From Deinandra increscens subsp. villosa (taxonomy: Eukaryota; Streptophyta; Magnoliopsida; Asterales; Asteraceae): a DNA stretch of 64,000 nt. Location of the stretch: the NCBI GenBank assembly GCA_039602395.1, contig JBCNJP010000006.1, positions 48,012,325 to 48,076,324 on the forward strand, in the 5' to 3' direction. A program made the translations under genes and the position numbers. Numbering within the stretch: the first letter of the stretch is position 1; each line of letters begins with the position of its first letter. Shown here piece by piece: positions 44,463 to 54,405 of the stretch. The notes beneath the pieces were generated by a model. It was not told the origin of the DNA. It did no database searches and saw nothing but the letters and a program-made list of their open reading frames with translations.

Positions 44463-45974
44463 TTAACTAGCTAATTTAAGTCCCATGCCCTCGGCATGCC
44501 TTTCAAGCTTCGGCCTCGACAAAGCTTTCGTGAAAGGATCAGCTAAGTTAATATCTGTGTGAACTTTGAGTAATCTGATTTCACCTAGTTCGATCTGCTC
44601 ACGAACATAGTGATATCTCCTGGCATAGTGTCTGGCGCCCTTCTGAACTCCAGGTTCTTTGGCGATGACTAATGCACCCGAGTTATCGCAGTACATGTCG
44701 ATAGGCAAGTTACTTGTAGGGATCACATCAAGCCCACAAATAAACTTCCTTATCCAGACAGCCTCCATTGCAGCTTCCGAAGCAGCAATGTACTCAGACT
44801 CTGTTGCAGACATAGCAACTGTGGTTTGTTTCTTGCTTTTCCAATCCACAGCGCCTCCATTCAGAACGAAGACGTACCCAGACTGAGACTTCGTGTCATC
44901 TCTATCAGTCTGAAATCCAGCATCACAGTATCCGGTCACTTTGAGCTCTTGATCTGGATTTCCCCCATATACCAAAAACAAATCTCTAGTAGCCCGTAGG
45001 TACTTGAGAATGGTCTTAACAGCAGTCCAGTGACTTTCACCTGGATTCTGTTGATATCGGCTAACGATATTCTGCGCAAACGCTATATCAGGTCTAGTGC
45101 ATCTCACCGCATACATTATAGAGCCTACAGCCGAAGCATAAGGGACTCTTTGCATACGCTTCACCTCATCAGGTGTAGAAGCACCTTGTTTGACCGATAG
45201 ACCAAGTCCTTCCTGCATAGGTACTATACCACGCTTGGAATTCTCCATCTTGAATCGCTTCAAGATCTTATCAATATAAGCACTTTGACTTAGTCCAATC
45301 AACCGCTTAGTTCTATCTCTATAGATCTTGATTCCAAGAATGAATGCTGCTTCTCCCAAGTCTTTCATGGCAAAACACTTTCCAAGATGGGATTTTACAT
45401 CTTGCAACATTGGAATGTGTTTTCCTATAATCAATATGTCATCTACATATAAGACAAGGAAAGTAACATTACTCCCACTAGCTTTGCGATATACACATGG
45501 CTCATCGGGATTCTGAACGAAACCAAACTTTTTGATTTCTTCATCAAACCGTTTATTCCAACTCCTCGATGCTTGCTTTAGTCCATAAATGGACCTTTGA
45601 AGCTTGCATACTTGGTTGGGATGTTTTGGATCAATGAACCCTTCAGGTTGATCCATATAGACTTCTTCATCCAAGTAACCATTTAAGAAGGCAGTCTTAA
45701 CATCCATTTGCCATATCTCAAAGTCATAGTACGCTGCTATGGCTAAGAGAATCCTAATAGCTCTAATGTCTGCTACTGGTGAAAAGGTCTCATCATAGTC
45801 AACGCCAAAACGTTGAGTATAACCTTTCGCCACGAGACGAGCTTTATAGGTGTGTACATTTCCATCCATGTCGGTCTTCTTCTTGAAGAGCCATTTACTC
45901 CCAACGGTTCTTGCGTTAGGAGGAAGATCAACCAGGGTCCAAACGTGGTTATCTTGCATGGATTTCATTTCCAC
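44463..45974 (-). pseudogene. Copia 2 reverse transcriptase and RNase H
   Basis: 503 residues. It contains KARLVAKGYTQRFGVDYDETFSPVA, MDVKTAFLNGYLDEEVYM, the catalytic YVDD (176-179) and SIYGLKQASRSWN. RNase H follows with YCDAGFQTDRDDTKSQSGYVF, ATESEYIAASEAAMEAVW and MYCDNSGALVIAKEP. The motifs are intact, so the enzyme part itself looks sound. It is separated from the integrase frame by frameshifts between 45975 and 46180. In-frame sequence upstream of the first Met (NFKAALSDPESDKWLEAANVEMK) shows it was part of a longer polyprotein. Confidence 0.93.
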
Positions 45975-46089
45975 GTTCGCAGCTTCAAGCCATTTGTCAG
46001 ATTCCGGATCTGATAATGCAGCTTTGAAGTTCGGAGGCTCATTGAGATCTCCTGATACGTTATCCTCGGATTCGACTAGACCAATCCAT

Positions 46090-47520
46090 CTATCCGGTTA
46101 CGTACGACCCTTTCGGATCTACGAAGTGGAATCGCAACATCATCGACTTGAGGTTCATCACTTTGAACATTTCCCCCCCAAGTTGATGATTGCTAGTTGT
46201 TTCAGAAGGTGACACATCTTCTAGTAGTTCTACAATTCTCCCACTGTTCTCTTGAGCTATAAAATTCTTTTCAAAGAATTCAGCATATCGAGCAACACGA
46301 ACAGTGTTTTCGGAAGGATTATAGAAGTAGTAACCCATTGTTTCCTTTGGGTATCCCACGAAGATGCACTTAGTAGTCCTGGGTTGTAGTTTGTCAGGCG
46401 TATCACGCTTCACAAGTGCCTCACATCCCCAGACTCTTAAGTAAGACAACACAGGGACTTCTCCATGCCATAATTGATATGGTGTCTTTTCAACCTTCTT
46501 GGTTGGAACCATATTTAGAACGCGTACAGCGGTTTCTAGAGCAAAATCCCAAAATGATATTGGGAGAGTTGTAAGGTTCATCATCGACCTCACCATTTCT
46601 AGTAAGGTTCGATTCCTCCTCTCAGACACTCCATTATGCTGAGGAGTGTAAGGAGGAGTAAGCTGTTGGACAATTCCACACGCTTTAAGATAATCCTTAA
46701 ACTCTTGGCTTAAGTATTCTCCACCACGATCCGATCGAAGGATCTTGATGGTCTTTCCGAGTTGATTTTCTACTTCGTTCTTGAACTCTTTGAATGTTTC
46801 AAATACCTCATGTTTATGTTTAAGCAAGTAAACATAACCATAACGGCTGAAATCATCCGTGAAAGTTACGAAGTAGCTAGCACCTTTTCTTGACACATGT
46901 CTAAATGGGCCACAAACATCAGTATGGATGAGTCCAAGTAGTTCTTTAGCCCTTTGCGGCTTGTTCGGAAAGGGTTTTCTTGTCATCTTTCCTGAGATAC
47001 AGGAAACGCATTTTTCAAATGATTCATCATTTGATTGTAAGATCCCTTCACGTTGAAGTCTTTCAATGCGATTTTTGCCAACATGGGCAAGACGACAGTG
47101 CCAAAGATAGGTAGAGTCCAAACTAGTTTTGGCTCGTTTGCTAACAGTGAACATTGAATTATTTGAAACACAACCACGCATATCAATTTCATAAATGCCA
47201 TCACAAGGAATAGCATCAAAATAATGAACATTATTTTTAGAAACTGAAATACCGATATTATTAAATTCATTAATAAATCCTTGGTTTTTCAACAAAGAAA
47301 CTGAAATAACACCTCTAGTGATAGAAGGTGCATAATGACAATTGTCTAATACAATAATTAACCCAGAAGGCAGAATTAAATGAAATTCTCCTATAGCTTC
47401 CACAGCTGCTGGCAAACCATTTCCCACGAACAGCTGCAAAGCTCCAGGCTTCAGTTTCCTCCTCTTTCTAAGACCCTGTAACGAATTACAGATGTGAGTT
47501 CCACAGCCGGTGTCATACAC
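46090..47520 (-). pseudogene. Copia 2 protease and integrase
   Basis: 476 residues. The protease site is DTGCGTH at residues 3-9, with upstream in-frame sequence (CDSWVY) preceding the first Met. The integrase zinc-binding region has HCRLAHVGK and CVSCISGK. The core shows HTDVCGPF, RSDRGGEY and NGVSERRNRT, giving the D-D-E triad. The frame breaks near a run of seven C (46173-46179 on the plus strand), and after that point the correct continuation is in another frame. A homopolymer indel, real or from sequencing, is the simplest cause. Confidence 0.92.
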
Positions 47521-48467
47521 CCATGAATCACACTTAGAAAAGGAAAATAATTCAATTGTGAAGATACCTGAAGTACTAGTCCGCTAGTATTCTTTCTCTT
47601 CTTCATCAACTCAGCTAGATAGGTAGGACAGTTCCTCTTCCAGTGTCCAACTTCACCACAATGGTGACAGATCTGGTCCTTAGCCGGATGCTCTTTAAGG
47701 GCCGGAGGGGTTTGCTTGGCTTTAGGGATATGGGCAACAGCCTTGCCTTTACCCTTGCCATCAATCTTGCCCTTCCCCTTTTGCGGTCGTTTAGCCTTTT
47801 GGATCTTACCCCCTTTGATCATAAGAACTTGGGGTGTTTCAGTGGCCTTTTTAGGAATCGTTTTTTCATACTCGACAAGCATAGCATGAAGCTCAGGTAT
47901 AGTCTTAGTCATACTATGCATGTTGTAGTTGCGCACAAAACCCTCAAAATCCTTCGTAAGAGATTTGAGGATCATGCCAACTGCAACAGCCCGATTATAC
48001 CCATAATTGAGCGATTCCAATTTGTCAAAGTAGCTCTTCATCTTGAGCACATGACTACTGACCGATTTACCAGTTTCAAGCTTCAAGTCGTGGAGTTCCA
48101 CAACTAGGTCGAACAATTCGACACCAGCTTGTTTTTCATACATCTTCTTTAGCTCTTTGATCATATCACAAGGTGTATGAAATTCGTATTGCTTCTGAAG
48201 ATCAGGAGTCATACTCGAGATCATCATGCAAGCAACCTCATCGTATCTGCTATACTCTGCATTGTAGAACGCTTTCTCTTCAGCAGAAGCATCAGCAGCT
48301 GGCTCGGTCGGCCAATGATGTTCAAGGACATCGGTCCTCCGTTCAACTCTAAGGACAATCCTCAGTTGACGGTACCAGTCATTGAAGTTAGATCCATTCA
48401 GCTTTTCTCTTTCAAACATTTGACGAAAAGCATGACCAACATTGTTTTGAGGAGGGTTTGTTGCCAT
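47451..48467 (-). pseudogene. Copia 2 gag
   Basis: 338 residues beginning MATNPPQNNVGHAFRQMFEREKLNGSNFNDWYRQLRIVLR, a copia capsid domain. A Lys/Gly-rich stretch (KGKGKIDGKGKGKA) and the zinc knuckle CHHCGEVGHWKRNC (267-280) follow. The true polyprotein would continue into the protease, but a one-base shift near 47570 moves it into the next frame, and the last 30 or so residues here are out-of-frame translation of the protease region. Confidence 0.93.
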
Positions 48468-50011
48468 CTACAAAACAGATTAAGTTCAAAAATCAGTATT
48501 TTCGATAATTTTTCCTTAATAAATTTAATTACCCAATGTTTAAACACTTTAAACAATTAAGCTTATTAAGGCTAGGATCCAATTGACATGCCATCATTTC
48601 ATCAGTTGATCTGCTAGAAATGATGCATTCAACAGGTAAGTGACGATCAATAATTGTATTCCAAATACAATTCCTAGATTTTATGGGACCTACAACTTGC
48701 ACCAAGTGATTTGTAGTCATGTTTCATCCCATCTTTTGCCACGGGCCAAGGGTCTCACCGCCTAGCTCGCTTTAAGTCGTCCAACCAAGAACGCACAAAT
48801 TGTCCACCATTGTGTACCAATGAGTGGGAATTTGCCATGCAAATGCCATTTTACCATTGTGTACCAATGAGTAAGATGACATCCACAAGTGTCCTTTCAA
48901 GGTGGATGGCAAAGACTTAAGTTTGGTTTGGGTCAAAACAATTTTGATGTGTGATCAAAAAGGTTATGTGTGAAGATTCATGCATATCTTCACCACATAA
49001 TGTGTTTATAAAATTCTTAGTTTGTCTTCCAAATCAAAAGAGCTCGGTAGCTCCATTCGCAACACACAAAGAAGCGTAGGGGTGAGGTTTGCAACTTTTG
49101 CAATTAAAAACCTACCCACTTTAGGGAAGCATGGCGACCCGACTTATACCTCTCTTAGAGTGTGTTCAAATGGGTGAGCCGGTGTTTCTTTTGAATTTTA
49201 GGACACAAATTTTATTTTATAAACAAAATCATATTTCAATAGTTATTTAAGCAAATTTCGATTTTCATAAAACAAATTTGCAATAAAACCTTTTATTATG
49301 TCACAATTATCACAAATAATCACATAATCTTAGGGTTTCTAATTATCTAACATAATTTTAATTTATTACATCTCTTGATATAAGTAATAACCATGAACGA
49401 TTTGCATGAAACTTCATGGTTTTTACTTCCTTTTAACATTTAAATAAGGTACAACAAATAAAAACTTGGGTTCATAATTTTTAGATCACAAAAACGAATT
49501 TTAGATCTAAAATAAGGGTTTCCGATTCGGCAAGAGGTTTTCGATCCATATATATATGATTTCGATCGGAATGAGGGTTTCCGATCGAAACGAAGGTTTA
49601 CGATTTGCATCATATGTCATAAACACAGTTTACGATCGGAAACATAGGTTTTCCGATCGTAAACAGCCGCCTACCACAAGTTTACGATTTTGCATCAATA
49701 TGGGTCGTAAACATAGGTTCACGATCGTAAACCCAGGGTTCCCGATCGTGAACATCCGCCGACTTCAAGTTTACGATTTTGCATCATGTGGGTCATAAAC
49801 ACAGGTTCACGATCGTGAACACAAGGTTTCCGATCGTGAACAGCCGGTGAAACATTAACCATTAACGATCGATTTTTGTGGTTTGCGATTTTTACCAATT
49901 TTGCGAAACCGATTTTTCCAATTGTAAAACACGATTTAAGTGGATCGAAAAGCTAGAATCTATTACCCCCTTCCAAGTTTTTATTCCCGGTAATTAATTA
50001 AAATCATAGGT
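48468..50011 (-). other. 5' leader of copia 2
   Basis: 1.5-kb leader between gag start and primer site. ACCATTGTGTACCAATGAG occurs twice (about 48806 and 48852). The part nearest the primer site carries the CGATCG palindrome array (49545-49870). A CTTAATTGTTTAAAGTG...AACATTGG region is at 48530-48560. No other coding signal. Confidence 0.75.
49545..49870. repeat. CGATCG palindrome array in the copia 2 leader
   Basis: About nine CGATCG cores occur in 320 bases, most extended as TTTACGATCGGAAAC, TTCCGATCGTAAAC or GTTCACGATCGTGAAC. The last (49805-49820) is a perfect 16-base palindrome. They sit in an 83-88-base imperfect tandem repeat whose units begin TTTACGATTTTGCATCA (about 49597, 49681, 49769). 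Confidence 0.9.
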
Positions 50012-50026
50012 GGCTCGTGATACCAC
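50012..50026 (-). promoter_or_regulatory. Primer binding site region of copia 2
   Basis: Minus strand GTGGTATCACGAGCC next to the LTR. It starts like the tRNA-iMet site (TGGTATCA) but continues CGAGCC instead of GAGC. Confidence 0.75.
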
Positions 50027-50696
50027 TGTTGGGTTATATAACGATTTATCAATTTTAACACGAGTACGCAGCGGATTAATCCTATGAATTAATCTAACTA
50101 ACCGGATAGAACATGTACCTTTTTAGCTCGGCAAGACTTGATCTTCTTGGAGGATTTGATGTAAATCCCTCTACGATCGCACACACGACACACCAATGCT
50201 ATGTGCTAGCAAGATCACGAACTTCTTCTTCTTCTTGGTCGAACCACAAAATTCGAACTCAATAAGGTTTAGGGAACCTTGGCCGAATTTAGAAGAGGGA
50301 GAGGAGAGAGAGAATTAGGGTTTAGGTTCTCTAATCTCTTGAATTAAAGGAATCAATAAAACCTTAACATAGGGGTTCTATTTATAGGGATTAGATGACT
50401 TGATGAACAAGACTAGGGTTTCCTAAACCCCCCATGGGCTTCACGAATTTGTTTAAATTCGTATAAGCCATATGGGCTCCAACTAATTGTAATTTAATCA
50501 TTACAATTCTCTTTAATTACAACTAACACCCCGTTAACAATTAACTGTTAGTTTTAACGAAACCTCGTTAAATGTTCGTGATAAATATTAATTAACTATT
50601 AATTAATATTAATACATTTGGTGTCGAGACGTGTGACCCCGTAGGCTTAAATAATTTCCAGACATACGCTTACTATTACATGATCATATCCCTACA
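50027..50696 (-). repeat. 5' LTR of copia 2
   Basis: TGTTGGGTTATATAACG...ATATCCCTACA, 670 bases, partner of 42975-43628. Confidence 0.93.
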
Positions 50697-50994
50697 TGAC
50701 CTACGTCCACGGGCAACGAATAGGGTTTCTCTTTTATTGATATGAGCAGCAAAATTACAAGTACAAGATTATGAAATATAAATAGGGAGGCAAACTAGGG
50801 TTACATTTCTTTTTCTTTCTCAACAAGATAAACAAGAAAGAAGAAAAAAAATAACACGGGGCACTAAAGTTGTGTAGGTGGCCGGCCCATACAACCCTTC
50901 AATCTTCAAACCGACCCAAACCCATTTCAGGTCGAGGTACATAGCGACCGACAAGCCCAAATCCATACAGGTCGAGGCTACACCGAACCCAACA
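50697..50994 (-). repeat. 5' LTR of copia 1, part 2
   Basis: Resumes with TGACCTACGTCCACGGGC and ends GAACCCAACA, matching 37923-38219. AGTTA follows (50995-50999). Confidence 0.93.
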
Positions 50995-50999
50995 AGTTA

Positions 51000-52315
51000 A
51001 AGGTTTCATCGAGAGTGTTCGTGGTAAAGGAAAAACTTGTCATTGAAATGAACGGGTGAAACGATGTCCTACCAGAACCAACATTCGTAATACGCTTCAA
51101 AAGATTTCACGAATGGATTAGAATCCAATAGTAAAAAAAATAAAGATTAGAACAGATGTGATAGCATTTACAAGGATTGGATGAATTCATCCATCCATTT
51201 GAGCCCAAAATGCTCGACATTCATATGTCATGGAGTTCAGAATAAGAGATTATATCGTTTACGACCATCAGCCTGCCGTGTAGGATTCACATACACCGCA
51301 AATTACATTTACGTGTGCATCCGTAAGTGTAATTTACCCTATATGGTCACCTGAGTTCCTCTTACATCAGCTACTAGGTTCTGTGGAGTACAAATGAGAT
51401 ATCGTCAGAGTGGGTATGAAGAATGGGGTCACTAACCCAAGGTTATCTTGACCAAAATTTGTTAAAGAGGCAATTCTCGAGAACAACATATTCGCTTTAA
51501 TTGGAATGACCCACCCGAAGTGAGTCAGCCATAAATTTATCTCAATAGGATCTGAATAGGGTTTATCACGAATACTAACTTAATCACAATCCGGTACATA
51601 AAGAGAAAACTTTAGTTGGCCCACAACAGGTACCGTTGGGGTTATAAGAGTTGTACCCAAGTTGTATAATTTCAACGCATAATGCAATATGATCGAGAAA
51701 AAATATCTTAAAAGATCAGAGACTGTGTAAACGATCAAGATAACGAAAGCATATGCAAGTACCCCATACGCAACCACTTGTATTCATACCCTGATGACTC
51801 TAGTGAAGCTAAATGATCGCGCTACTAGCACATCATGAATATATTTTTTCTGACTAAGTGAGTTTAGAGGTAATTCCAGGGCAGGTATAACGAGAATCTC
51901 CCATGCCAGGATGGAGATTTAAGGTCAAGAAGAGGTATTACACCACCTTCTCTACGTAAGCATATGTCCATTTCCTGGGTACAACGCCCGATTTTTCAAT
52001 CAAGAGGGTTAAAAAAATTCCTGAGCAGAAATCGGCTCATCAGGAGCGAATACGTGATCCTTCGATCGGATTCAACGTCTCGTTGTCCATGGATGTTAAC
52101 CAAGAGGTATACAACTCAGAGAAGTTAAGGGAAATGACTCAAGAATAACCGGCTACTCGCCATGAGTATAAAAGGATTGGATGATGTAAACGACATATCG
52201 TAAACCAGGTGTGTGTAGGAGTGAGTATCACGATGCATGCGGAAAAAATTTCAAATGTGTAACTAATACAAAACAGTTACAGTCTAAGACGAATCTTAGT
52301 TCGCTGTAACAATGG
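51000..52315 (-). mobile_element. Decayed body of the second chromovirus, right part (leader/gag side)
   Basis: This continues the sequence interrupted by copia 1 and leads into the primer site. Only short, unrecognised frames remain. Confidence 0.5.
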
Positions 52316-52327
52316 GCTCTGATACCA
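52316..52327 (-). promoter_or_regulatory. Primer binding site of the second chromovirus
   Basis: Minus strand TGGTATCAGAGC, perfect, three bases from the LTR starting at 52331. Confidence 0.93.
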
Positions 52328-52330
52328 ATC

Positions 52331-54256
52331 TGTCACATCCCCAAAAATCCACCTCCGGAATACCACCGCAGGGAGCGTGACAAACCAGGATTGTCGTCCA
52401 TTAGTTACACCAAACGACCAATAGTTAATAAAAACAATTTCATATTTCAATAAAATATAAATTCAGAGTTTTACAAATGCGGAAGCGTAATTACAATTAA
52501 AGTATTGGAATAAAAACATCACCACCCAAGGTGACGTGAATCATCCAAAGACGCTAAAAGTGTTTCAAAGACTCATGCATGCGTACTCGTGATACTCGAA
52601 CATTTGCAACCTGAGAAATAACATGCTAAAATGTGTCAACACAAAGGTTGGTGAGATTCACAGGTTTATCAGTTCAAAACAGGCGAAGTTCAATTTAAAA
52701 TCCAGATAATATACAATAGCTAGCTAGGCTATTTTAAAAAAAACAGTGCACGTTTGACTAGATAAACTAGCTATCTAGTTACTGAAGCTCGACAAGTTCA
52801 ATTGTACCTCGTTAAGACTAAGAAGTTTATAACACCAATTCGATATCCAATCGTGTCAGCGCGACTGACCCGTGTGGGGCTCTCAAACCCAGTAGATCTA
52901 CTAAATAAGTTCCCGCTGATGCCACATTAACAGTAACTCTACAAGTGAGGACTTTATCATAAGAATGTCACTATCATTCAGGTGATATAACTATCTAACA
53001 GTTCAAGTGTTTGCATGTTAATCTCCCCCAACAGGGTTAAAATAGGTAAAAAAAAAAGGGGCCGTGAAACTCACCTTAGGGTGCACATCAAATTCCAGAT
53101 AATAATCACAGCAAGAATAGCAACGAGTAGGTCTTGTGTTCTCTATCAAACACCTAATGAGTATAGATACGTAAGTGTGTGTTCAAACAAAGGTGACCAA
53201 CTCTAGACCAACGTTGGAAGATAGGCAACGTCAACTATGACATGTCGAGGGTCATAAATTTCAGAACGTGTCGAGGATGACACACAGTTAAAATCATGAT
53301 GATTACAAAAGTCGACAAAAGTATATTATTAACTAATAATGTACGTTCATAAAGTCGATTAAGAAAATATGTATTTTCTTAGTGGCGGTTCGTCGGAGAG
53401 AAAGGGGGCGATGGTGGTCGGTTTCATTGGTTGATCTTGAGAGGTATTACGAGAGAGATGGAATCGAGAGACCAGAGAGTTTTAGAAATTAGATGATGGT
53501 TGTGCTGTTGTGTATTTAATCATGTGATCGATCGGGTTCGGCGAGAATAATTGATCGAGGCGGTCGGTAGTCCAGAATTAATGTCGAGCGTTTTACATTA
53601 GCTTTCCAATTCAACTTTTAGCAGATGGCAGAATTGATCCCTCGAACTTTTACATAAAAGGAGATGAGTTGGGTTAATTAAAGAGTAGTCCCTCCAAGGT
53701 TTGAAAAATTACATGATTGGTCCCTCATGGTTTAAAGATGTTAACGACTCTAACAGGGTTAACAGAAAGAATATAAACAATGATCGAACGAGTATATATC
53801 AATTCATATTTAACACGTTACGTTTATAAAACGTAAACCTTAGATAATCACATAAGATAATAAATAATAACTCGTAATTATTTATTTTATGTTTACATAA
53901 AATCATAGATTTAACTCACATAAAATTATAAAACAATACGTATAATTTCGTGACACGTTGTCATATAAAATCATAGAATAATGTGTGAATTTATATATAG
54001 ATATATCACATAAAATCATAACTTAACTTGTCACATGAAATGGCAAAAACGTTCACATGAAATCACAACATATTATTTACATAAAATCATAGAAAATCAA
54101 ACGTCTAGACTTAAGTGCATAATCGTATAGTGATGGTTATACAAGACCCTAATTTGCTAAGGTCAACACAATCAACACATAAATATTCACACCACATTTA
54201 TAACAGTTTATGTTCAGTTAAAGTTAGGAAGAGACCTGAAAAGACGGATTGTCACA
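52331..54256 (-). repeat. 5' LTR of the second chromovirus
   Basis: It begins TGTCACATCCCC beside the primer site. The proposed outer end is GGATTGTCACA at 54256, giving TG...CA ends and 1.9 kb. It shares GGTTGGTGAGATTCACAGG (about 52646) and AAAAGGGGCCGTGAAACTCAC (about 53052) with the Tekay LTR at similar distances from the start. The right boundary is less certain because the matching left LTR was not identified. Confidence 0.7.
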
Positions 54257-54405
54257 GGAACCACTGAAGGTTTATCTACATTTTCTTCAAATGGACTTTT
54301 ATCAGAGCCAGCAGATCCTAGAAAAAAACTTGTAAGTTAAGTTTTTAATTTTTTAATAAATGGTGCAAGGTTTATTGGCTAAATTTGTATAATTAACAAA
54401 AAAAA

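Larger units (their letters stand above)
42975..50696 (-). mobile_element. Copia 2: complete Ty1/copia element nested in the copia 1 LTR
   Basis: It has LTRs of 654 bp (42975-43628) and 670 bp (50027-50696) and TSD TGACC (42970-42974 and 50697-50701). The primer-like site is at 50012-50026 and the polypurine region at 43629. The coding region is split into three frames by indels: gag, protease-integrase, RT-RNase H. It is younger than copia 1 by position. I leave the lineage open. Confidence 0.95.
37293..50994 (-). mobile_element. Copia 1: complete Ty1/copia element with intact polyprotein, interrupted by copia 2
   Basis: The element comprises a left LTR 37293-38219, a polypurine region, one long gag-pol frame, a tRNA-iMet primer site and a right LTR 42342-42974 plus 50697-50994. 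TSD AGTTA is on both sides. Its own length is about 6 kb, and the right LTR was split by copia 2. The polyprotein resembles the Tork/TNT1-like lineage (KIEKFDGTDFGWWKMQIEDLL start). The two LTRs show roughly 45 differences by my reading, so it is older than the Tekay insertion. Confidence 0.95.
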
